Below, in pieces: positions 1 to 7,785 of a stretch of 31,299 bases of DNA. The DNA is from Paraglomus occultum. Lineage: Eukaryota; Glomeromycota; Glomeromycetes; Paraglomerales; Paraglomeraceae. The position numbers and the translations under genes are program-made. A model generated the notes under the pieces. The model worked only from the letters and a program-made list of their open reading frames with translations, searched no databases and had not been told where the DNA came from. The DNA lies in contig CAJVPJ010000271.1 of the NCBI GenBank assembly GCA_910592205.1, positions 1-31,299 of the forward strand, read 5' to 3'. Position 1 is the stretch's first letter. Each line of letters begins with the position of its first letter.

Positions 1-713
1 GAGTGTTTCTACGTGGTCGTATGTATATGGCAGGTTTGGAAAGTTGCTAGGAATGATACCAGGTTCGAATTAGGTATATGGGGCAGCAGCAGTGATAATT
101 CAATTGTTGACCTTGTGAAGCAGTGTGCGAAGCCAATATTGTTTTCTGCGTCATTTATCAAATCTCTGTGCGAAGAATGCTCAAATGCTGAAGACCTAAT
201 AAAAGATTTGGATAAATTTGTGTCAAAGGACACAAAGAATCGCTTTTCAGACCACTGGTGCAACACACGGCTTGGAAAGGAGGATGAGAAACGAATCGCT
301 TTCCGACGAGGAGCACTCAAAAAGGCTGCCAATGGACTTCAGAAGGTAAAGAATTAGTGTTAACATTACTTCCGTATGATGTTAATAGATTATGTCCACG
401 ACGATAATAGGTGTATGAGAGACTTACCTCCATTGGATCGTCTCCTTCTTCGCGTAAACGGAAGAATCTTCAGGCCTTTTTCGTTTTACTTCCAATTCTC
501 CTGACCCAATTATGTGACGCTTTGTCCGCACTGATGTCTACAAATGATCAGAAAATTATGTTGGAATCGTTAATTTTCGTTGAACGTTGGTGCTCTTTAT
601 GCATTAAAGGAAGCTGGGAGAAATTTGTTGAAACCTATAATAAATTTAGCGAGGAAATATCACAAATAATGCGAAAAAAGAAAGTGGCAGACGAGCTTGC
701 ATGTGATAGTTAA
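1..713 (+). CDS. Unrecognised protein, 5'-truncated, two exons visible
   Basis: The 3' end of a gene that enters from the left edge. The frame is open from base 1, but a good acceptor (CAG at 31-33) suggests that the exon really begins at 34. A 65-nt intron (346-410, GTAAAG..ATAG) joins in phase 0 to a last exon 411-713 ending in TAA. The visible product is about 204 residues, mostly helical-looking, rich in Lys, Ser, Leu and Trp, with a basic patch (SSRKRKN) after the junction and a hydrophobic Leu-rich stretch (FFVLLPILLTQL) that may be a buried helix rather than a membrane span. I do not recognise a family. The spliced frame, not homology, is the support for a real gene. It might be lineage-specific or a fast-evolving C-terminus of a known protein whose conserved part is outside the window. 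Confidence 0.45.
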
Positions 714-1686
714 GCTGCGATACACAGCGGTCTTCAAAGTCCTTGGGGATCGTTCGCATATACGCACTAGTTCATCAATGCTTTTGACAACGAGATCAAC
801 CGCACGGGTCCAAAGTTGATTGTTTGGTAACAAGCAACTGCAACCACTGAGCGCGTTGGTATCGACCATATTCATGTTAGTTCTTGACAAGCCATTAGAG
901 GATATCGTTTATAGAATGTCATGCTGATTATGGCAAGGCTGGGATCAATTAAGACATTACTGGTTTAATTATGAAATAAATCACATTTTGAATTTATCTG
1001 TGGACCACAAAGCGTTATTTACTATTACCTTCAGATTTTATTTCCCAACGGCAACCATTTAATTTTTCTGAATATAATGTGCGGTAGCCTGACGATTCGC
1101 TACTCTTACTATTTAAGTACAAAAATAAAAGTAAAAAAGAAAAATTTAGTAATTCTTTGACAGAAAAAAGTCAGTTTCAAGTTAATATCCATTTGAAGGC
1201 AAATTGCTGCTGTCGTAAAGCTCATCGCTAGTACGCTTGTTCGAGCAAGGGTCGAAGAATCTGATGGATTTAGGGAACGTTAACTGTCATATTTAAACTC
1301 AAGGTATTGTGCAAAAAAGTCAATTCTAGAGAACAGTTACTGAATATATAAAGCTTGTTTACTAAATAACAATTCCCGCGTTTTATTGATCTGTATGCTT
1401 TTGACTGTGTTCCTTCTTCCTTTCGAAAATTTGGCATTAGAGGAATATGGAATGTCTCGTACTATTTTGTGACTGAAGTTTCTCACTGCAATATGGCTAT
1501 GATAACCTATTTTCAAATAGCCAAACGTTTAATGCTTTCTGTTGTTCGGTTATCCACAATACAGGGAACACTACAGTATGCCACACTTGTAGTAACAGGA
1601 GTTAACATAATGGCCTTTACAACTACATTGAAACCTATCGCGAAAACTCCTCATTAAGTAAGCTCTAATTTAGGTGATAACAAGCT
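714..1686. other. Non-coding stretch, no gene seen
   Basis: AT-rich sequence with only short open frames in all six directions. The longest, at 1469-1657 on the plus strand, has no recognisable motif and no splice partners that I could find. I see no RNA gene. Confidence 0.4.
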
Positions 1687-1819
1687 GACTCCTTTTTTGT
1701 AGATATCGAGAGCACCGCTAATATCTCTGTTCTGTAAATTACTACGTGACACCAGGGATGCTCACGATCAAATACGCAAAAGTTTTTCGTTTTTGGTTTC
1801 GTTTTTGATACATCTGCGA

Positions 1820-2486
1820 CAAAAGTCACGTTTTACCAATACCCAGAAAACTATCCGATGTACTATACTGTGATTATGTGAACGTCTATATTTGAGCGCA
1901 GTGACTACCTGTAAACGCAATGACTATATGCGAACATAATAGATATCAAAGTTCTTGTGATTTCAATCGTGTATTTTTTAAGTAGGATGGTTTGCGATAT
2001 GCCATTCAGCTGCTCGGCAAAAAGGAACTTGAGGCAGTATTATAGTCGTTGTTGTAAATGATTGGATCTTCGTGCGAAGACAATTTTGTAGCAAATAATT
2101 GCGCAAATAACTCTTGTTGTGAAAATGCGACACTAGTTTCAACAAAAGAATCGATAAATTTATTTTTACAATTTTTAATATAGTTTCTTTGCAATACAAG
2201 TTTGCAATAAATATTATTGTTTAGTTTGTATAATTTCTATCATTCTCTTTGTATCTGAGGCGACAGGAATTTATCATTATAAGTATCAATGCGAAACAGT
2301 TACTGAGTCAAAAATACTACACAATCCGTTGAATCAACTTGGTTATGTTTTACGTAAGCAAGTTTGATCAGGAATAAAATTAAAGCAGCTTTATTACAAT
2401 AATAACCCTTCGCATAGCATGGGTTTATAATGATATTTGTGTCACTCACACGACTGGAAATTGTATTGGTAAAAACGTGACTTTTG
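1820..2486. repeat. 667-bp unit bounded by 23/24-bp inverted repeats
   Basis: The left end (1820-1842) starts CAAAAGTCACGTTTTACCAA and the right end (2463-2486) is its reverse complement with one extra A. That is 23 of 24 positions in inverted orientation about 620 bp apart, unlikely by chance even in AT-rich DNA. This fits the termini of a small non-autonomous DNA transposon. No clear target-site duplication is visible at the two edges, and a 13-bp palindrome (CCCCAATTTGGGG, 2487-2499) abuts the right end. Inside, 2006-2194 on the minus strand is an open frame of 62 codons with no recognisable domain. The superfamily cannot be named from this copy alone. Confidence 0.5.
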
Positions 2487-2639
2487 CCCCAATTTGGGGT
2501 GCCGATCTATCAAAAAGGATAATGTGACCATGTACATATGCCTTGGAACCAATACACAGAATCTTTATATAAGACAATGAAATACTGCATAGATAATATA
2601 TAAACAATATGAAAAAAAAATAAAGACCTTTTCTTGTAT

Positions 2640-3198
2640 TTCTGAAAATAAAGGACCTGCTGACTTAATTTTATGAAGAAATGCATATTCACCACGAGAC
2701 GTCCTCCGGTGTTTGGAAGTATTGCAATTGACTTGAGAATCCTTTTTAGGACGTCCACATTGAATTTTTTACAAAGATTCTTTAAGCAAGTTATTCATAG
2801 TTTCATCTCGTATAGCATAGGGAGTCTCAAGGACTTATTTGAGTTTGGTATTATTGAAGTTTACGGCATTGAGACAAATTCTTTTTTTTTTTCGGTTGAT
2901 ACCTTCTTTTTTGATGTCGTCCCTATCCATTGCGCCTGAGTTTTGTTTGCTCCTCCTGAGTGGGAAAAAGGCGGATGCACTGTACTTTGCCCCCTGCAAG
3001 TTTCCTCATTTCTTTCTTCTTCAGCACCTTTTCTTTTTCTACGATTTGCGGCTGAGTGTCATCCATTATGTCGCGCCACAAGCGCTGTGACAATTGCAAG
3101 TAAGTCTTCTGCAAGTACTCTGGTTTGGCTATCATTAGTATAAATATCTGAACCGAGAACCACGAGCCATGCCCGGTTTGTGCAAGGATCCACTCCAC
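2640..3198 (-). pseudogene. Decayed Fanzor/TnpB-like (IS605 OrfB-type) protein, N-terminal part
   Basis: Read on the minus strand, three blocks resemble the N-terminal half of eukaryotic TnpB relatives (Fanzor, RNA-guided nucleases linked to transposons). These are KVQCIRLFPTQEEQTKLRR at about 2988-2932 (the IRLxPTxEQ..LRR start), VLETPYAIRDETMNNLLKE at about 2841-2785 (the PYxIRDEAMNDLLK block), and RGEYAFLHKIKSAGPL at about 2695-2645. They lie in different frames or are split by stops: a TAG at 2923-2925, a frame change near the 11-base T run at 2882-2892, and further stops at about 2844 and 2770. A possible C-terminal scrap, NRDISGALDIYKK (1731-1693), recalls the last RuvC motif (DRDxNAAxNI) and would place the inverted-repeat unit at 1820-2486 inside the old gene. 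The central RuvC aspartate block is not recognisable. The family assignment rests on motif recall, not alignment. Confidence 0.55.
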
Positions 3199-3875
3199 GA
3201 ATTCAGATCATAAACGGTCTTTCCGGGTAACCAATATGATTTAATTAATTAATATTAACTGAACATCGATGTTTGTGCCACTGCACAGAAATCACCGAGG
3301 AATACGTCATCTGAAAAAGAGGCTTGTGTGTAAAATCGTTTTTGAAACATGAAATTATTAGATACCAAAAAAAATTGACGAACTCAAAGTTGGCCAGAGA
3401 CCCGACATCCAAAGAATTACTAGTTGCGTATGTGGCGATCTCTCAAAAATGTCATCCAATAACCTTAGGTGAGCTGTAATGCATCACGTTATGCAGGGGA
3501 GATTACGCGGTATTAAATGCAAATTTAATCAGTAAAAGGTGGTTTACCTTCTTTCCCGTTATCGTAAACAATCCAAAAACAACAAAATGTCATTTTGTAT
3601 ACCAGTTCATCAAATACTAGCTCTAGCATTATTAGCTCAATACGAACAAGGTCAAGTTCTGCGTAAGTAGATATGTGCAATTATTACTCTTTGTTTTTTC
3701 GCTAATCTTCCGGAGATATTCTTAGGAGTAGTGATGCGGTTTCAGAACAAATGTCAGATTGTTTCTTTTATCGAAACTTGTAGTGGGACAAGGTAGAATT
3801 TTAGCGAAAAAACAAAGTGGGAAGAAGTAACGTAAGCCTCTTTTCCTACTTGCTCGACGTTGACATTTGTTTTAG
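3199..3875. other. Spacer with one short open frame
   Basis: No supported gene. An ATG at 3587 opens 25 codons followed by a good donor (GTAAGT at 3663), but the junction to the acceptor at 3874-3875 is out of phase with the Uma2-like frame that follows. If this was the first exon of that gene, it has drifted. Confidence 0.3.
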
Positions 3876-4064
3876 CTGGTGGCTGATATAAATTGTTATG
3901 TTACCTTATGTGCTAAGGGAATCGATATTGAAGATTATGAAAGACGTACAGAAATGTTTAGCGTACGCAGATGTTGGGAGTGGGTAGAAGGAAATGTCAT
4001 AATTTATGAACTTCCTTCTATGTCATATGAAATTGTCATTGGTGCGCTTGTAAGTAAATTATTA
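3876..4064 (+). pseudogene. Uma2-like (PD-(D/E)XK restriction-endonuclease fold) fragment, truncated
   Basis: A CTTGTTTTAG-like acceptor at 3874-3875 opens a frame that reads EDYERRTEMFSVRRCWEWVE followed by GNVIIYELPSMSYEIVIGAL. The WEWVxGxVxxYELPS..HE pattern is the N-terminal part of Uma2-type putative endonuclease domains, which are expanded in Glomeromycotina. Only about 60 residues remain. The catalytic D...ExK part of the fold, which should follow by some 60-100 residues, is absent. At 4065 the sequence changes to the end of a pogo/Tigger-like element beginning CAGTCTAAG, preceded by TA. The frame stays open by chance to 4178, so the last 38 codons are transposon DNA. A possible donor GTAAGT at 4050 also exists, so a spliced gene skipping the insertion is not fully excluded, but I see no downstream Uma2 exon. 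Confidence 0.5.
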
Positions 4065-4577
4065 CAGTCTAAGCGCCTTATAATAGACAGTTGGGCACAA
4101 CCCATAGATGCCATTATAACGCGAGTCCACAATAACGTGCGTGATTTCTTAATTATTGCACGTGTAGTTCCATTATAGTGCGATTTTTTCCACTACTATA
4201 AATTCACTTAATAATAAATGCCACCAGAATATTCCTTGTAAGTGAAAGACTTAGTCACAATCTTTATTATTGCACTCAACAAAAATAACAGCTATATCAA
4301 TCGTTACAGGATACACATGTCATATAGACAACGATAACCCTTCACAATCACTGAGAATTCTTTTTACTTCTTCCACTACTTCCCAATCTAAATTATTTTT
4401 TAAGATTTTTACAATGTTGAATTTGTTTACGACATTCAACTACAGGAATTCCTTTTTTTCTGAGTTATTACAGCAACAAAACTTATTTATCGATAACGCA
4501 CCTTTGACCCAACTCCACAAGGCACGTTCAACATTCTCATATTTTGAGGGCCGATTACGCTTCAACTGAGCAGTATG

Positions 4578-5289
4578 CAGTCAAGACTCGATATAGTAAA
4601 GTTAACGGGACGGAGGTTTTTCTTGACTATATCGAATTTTTACTATATCGTATTCTCGTTATAATAAAGTTTATATATACGTGGCATAAATCTTTACCAT
4701 ATCGCGACTGGCCAATCTTGTGGTAGATTAATAATAAATGACTCAAACGTTATTTCGACTGAAGATTCAATTGTGCTGAACGAATGTACTGATACTAAGT
4801 CATTAACGGAGCAAACGTCATACCGTTCAATTATGTAGTAACTTCTTGATTTGGTCAAAGTTTCATAATTTATTAAAGCCATTTCAAAAAACGAGAAAAA
4901 AGGTAAAATTGACTATAGCGCCTTTATTGTGCGATACTTAATGTTTGCGAACAAACATATCCAACACGCTTTGTTTTCTCGAAGCAAATTCCTTGGAAAC
5001 AATTCGCTAGTGTAACTTGGCTAACACCTCGCCCTTTTAAACATATTTCAGCTTTCTGGGCACCAGACAAACCTCTTCTCCATGAACTGCCTTTATCTTT
5101 TTTCTCTCTGTAGGGTCTCTGTTTTGGCTTCATGCCGATAAAATTCTCACCTCTCAAAATTCTCTCACTTTTATTTACCACGTGTTTGTATTATGATCCA
5201 TCAATTTACCTAATATTGTCTGAGAGGAAACTTGACTATAACGCGAAATTTTACTATTATCGAGACTTTACTATATCGAGTCTTGACTG
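4578..5289. mobile_element. Inner pogo/Tigger-type element, 712 bp, clear terminal inverted repeats
   Basis: The ends are near-perfect inverted repeats of about 26 bp: plus strand from 4578 CAGTCAAGACTCGATATAGT, and the exact reverse complement ending at 5289, with only the 26th base differing. Subterminal copies of the motif (CTTGACTATATCGAATTTTT at about 4622, CTTGACTATAACGCGAAATT at about 5231) lie inside each end. The right flank is TA (5290-5291); the left flank is TG (4576-4577), one mismatch from the TA duplication expected of Tc1/mariner-pogo elements. The length is far below the 2-3 kb of an autonomous Tigger, and a transposase N-terminal remnant is present on the minus strand. This is an internally deleted, non-autonomous copy. 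Confidence 0.75.
4924..5181 (-). pseudogene. Remnant of pogo/Tigger transposase, CENP-B-type N-terminal DNA-binding helix-turn-helix
   Basis: An 85-codon frame on the minus strand contains RRGLSGAQKAEICLKGRGVS followed by QVTLANCF. This matches the opening of the CENP-B N-terminal domain in Tigger transposases (..KLTxAQKxEIClxkrxxxxxTQxxLAxxF..), which binds the element's ends. After about residue 60 the similarity fades, and the frame stops at 4924. The second helix-turn-helix and the DDE catalytic domain are missing. Its position inside the 712-bp inverted-repeat element explains its origin. It cannot catalyse transposition. Whether it is transcribed is unknown. Confidence 0.6.
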
Positions 5290-5795
5290 TATTTATCAAA
5301 GCCACTTTTCTTTTGCTATTAAGATTGCGGAGACGGTTTTTCTTTTGATTATGTATTTCAACGCAAGTTAATTCGCCATTCGTTGGTCAAGACCTAGTTG
5401 ACGTTTCTGTGCATTTGTTAAAGATATTTTTTTAGATATATTATTAGGCATTTCGTATAAACAAGTGCTTTACACAATGTTAAATCATATTAATATTGAG
5501 TTTGATTCCTCTCGTCCTATTGGCTGAAGCCATATTTCCATTATAGTGCGATTAATTCGGTTATGGACGATGTCTATTATAGCCAATAACGCGATTTACA
5601 AGCAATTTTTAATATTAGAAAGAAGAGTTCTAAGAAAATTTCTCTTATAATGCAATTTTATTATAACGTAGTCCTATTACAACGAACCTAGACTGTTCCA
5701 ACATGCTGATGGAATTGTTCTACTAGAAAGTATTAATGTCACTTTGTTTGTAGCGTTATACTAATTTTCATTTCTTAAAGCAGACGATATAAGAA

Positions 5796-5915
5796 ATGGC
5801 TTTCTCATCGCAACAAACGCATAAAGGGATTTACCAATACGTGACAGAAACCGTGCAAAAGAAGCTGATGCATCGTTTTGTCCAAAAAAACCAAACGGGA
5901 GCGACGGAAATGTAA
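5796..5915 (+). CDS. Possible 39-residue small protein or lone exon, unrecognised
   Basis: ATG at 5796 to TAA at 5913-5915. The translation begins MAFSSQQTHKGIYQYVTETV, is rich in Gln, Thr and Lys, and has no membrane segment or known motif. The local base composition is more GC-rich and codon-like than the flanks, which is the only reason to list it. It could be a fragment of a larger gene, a small ORF or chance. Confidence 0.13.
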   Translation: MAFSSQQTHKGIYQYVTETVQKKLMHRFVQKNQTGATEM

Positions 5916-7785
5916 TTATAATATTCTAAAGGTTTTAATTTATCGTAGGCTTGGCACTGCTGTGTAGCAGATAGAAACGCGAGCAGATTTCTGTATAGAA
6001 ATATGGTAATATTAAATTATAGTGATTTGCCTTTTTGTTGGCATATTAAAATTTTCTAATGTATGTATAATGATATTTAGTTTGAATTCGGTACACATGA
6101 TGGCACGGGAGCTCCATTAAATACTGTGCAAGGTCAGTATCTCAACTATTCCACTGGACTTCTTCTTTGTTCAACGTGCCATCGCAGATTCATTTGATAC
6201 TCATTAGTATCAGGGCTACTTCACATGATATTGTAGCATCTGCTTTAACAAATTTTCTTGCATATTAATATTATGATGGTCAATTCTGTTTGGTTTTATT
6301 TTTAATTGCTAGGCGTTTTTTATCAATATGTATTTGCTATGCAATTTTACACGTCTAGTGTAGTGTAATTTCCACGACTATTATTACATTAAATTATACC
6401 AGTGAATGAATCATTAACAGTGCATTTCAGAGTGTAAAGGACTACTCATTTATTAGAAACATTACAGAAAAATAAGCAACACTTTTTTGTTATGTGTTGC
6501 TTATTGTCAGGTAGTATGGTAAATGAAATTATTTATTTCCGAAGTGTTGCTTATTTCGGAACAGGTATTGTGAATACATAAGGCGCAATTTTTCTCCTTG
6601 AGCTTTCTTCGAAACACTTCTAATTTTGACTGTAATTTGTTGGTGCCACAGTAGATTTGATGTAAATTACCGTATTCACGGACTAAAGTACCAGTGGGTA
6701 TTTTACAAACCCCGTTATACCATCCACCTCTGCACTTCCAGTTGAATCCTGAACGATGTCACATGTTCTGGAAGCAAGCTCATCGTTGCTCAACCGGAAC
6801 AGGTATCTTGCTTGACCCAGATTGTATTTGCAAATAAAATATGTTCTTTGTTTGAGAATGTGAGATAATAACAATACAATATTTTGTAACCCTATTTTTT
6901 CTGATAAAATGCAGAGACGCGTACTGGTTTTCGAATTTATTATTAATAATACGAAATGTGTGTTTTATTCTGGGATATTCGAAAATCACGGAGCGGTATT
7001 TAGTTTATGATCTTTTTTGGCATTCGTATTCTACAAATTTAATAATGAGCCATATTGGGTTTAGGTAATAGAGGCAATTTGACGATGCAATACTACGAGT
7101 GGATTAGTACAAATGTTCCTTCACCAGACTATAATCCTCGCCGATAACACTACATCTTCAAACTAAACTGATTGATGCTATTGCCGTTTACGAAAATGTT
7201 CATAAATGCGGATGCTAACCAAAATACATTTGCCATATCGGACACATTTTCTTGAGATAATTAGTAGGAATGACTCTTTTTGTTAAATTTGCCCTCCAAA
7301 CGTACATAGGTGGAAAATTCTAACGTCCAACATATACCTCCATGACAAAAATGAATGAAATGCAGTCTTGATATTAATAAAAACAGTCGAGGGAGGAAAG
7401 TCGATGCACGACAGTTATGATACAAAGAAGAGAGGGAAAAAAGAAAATAATTGTAACGAGAAATGAAAAGAAACTATGAAACAGAAAGATAAGTGCTCAA
7501 TAAGTTTGTACTTCGCAGTTGGAAATAATGATAAACCATTACCAAGAAGTTGAATATGAATGTACTTTCGGAAGAGGAATTGAAAGGAGTGAATGCCCGT
7601 ATAGAAAATAAAAGGCTTGTTGTCTTGTCTGCTCAGTAACAAATCTCTAAACTTTAATAAAATAAGATATATTATAAAATAATAGATGCACTTTGATAAA
7701 CAAGTACTTAGTAAGGATAGAAAATCGAAGAATGGGGTAGTCAATCACCAATCTAATAAAAATAAAAAGAGTCCACTGAACCTGA
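5916..7785. other. Intergenic, no gene seen
   Basis: Long AT-rich stretch upstream of the 3' end of the EF-hand gene. It contains the inverted-repeat cluster at 6470-6556 and otherwise only short open frames. The last few hundred bases probably include the 3' UTR of the minus-strand gene ending at 7786. Confidence 0.4.
6470..6556. repeat. Inverted-repeat cluster built on GTGTTGCTTATT
   Basis: AAATAAGCAACACTT (6470-6484) is exactly inverted as AAGTGTTGCTTATTT (6542-6556), with a further same-direction partial copy TGTGTTGCTTATTG at 6493-6506. The right copy is itself framed by a 7-bp perfect palindrome arm pair, TTCCGAA/TTCGGAA (about 6538-6560). Single-stranded, this could fold either as one large hairpin or as two small ones. 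It may be the remains of a small transposon end. Confidence 0.5.

Larger units (their letters stand above)
4065..5695. mobile_element. Outer pogo/Tigger-like element, non-autonomous, split by a second insertion
   Basis: The left end starts CAGTCTAAGCGCCTTATAAT after a TA at 4063-4064. The right end (5642-5695), reverse-complemented, starts CAGTCTAGGTTCGTTGTAAT and then TAGGAC. Both then carry the subterminal CTATAATAGACA type of repeat (4077-4089 on plus; about 5570-5580 on minus), a layout typical of pogo/Tigger ends. The terminal repeats are imperfect, and no TA follows the right end directly (TT instead), so the pairing of the two ends is an inference; they could be two separate solo ends. 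A direct copy of CCATTATAGTGCGATT at about 4170 and 5538 is unexplained by a simple inverted-repeat model. The inner element at 4578-5289 lies wholly within it. Confidence 0.4.

Noticed and set aside
9-332. Antisense 107-codon frame over the first gene
   Set aside because: It mirrors the plus-strand exon that splices cleanly to the next one; no motif and no splice partners.
3069-3180. Plus-strand Cys-rich reading (RHKRCDNCK ... PCPVCA) suggesting a zinc finger
   Set aside because: Interrupted by stops and lies antisense to the Fanzor-like N-terminal region, which explains the sequence better.
2923-3198. Treating the 91-codon minus-strand frame as an intact gene
   Set aside because: The similarity continues past its stop in other frames, so it is the front of a broken Fanzor-like gene.
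7415-7744. Hydrophobic 109-codon minus-strand frame below the EF-hand gene
   Set aside because: Phe/Leu/Ser-rich translation typical of AT-rich non-coding DNA; it lies in the expected 3' UTR or spacer.
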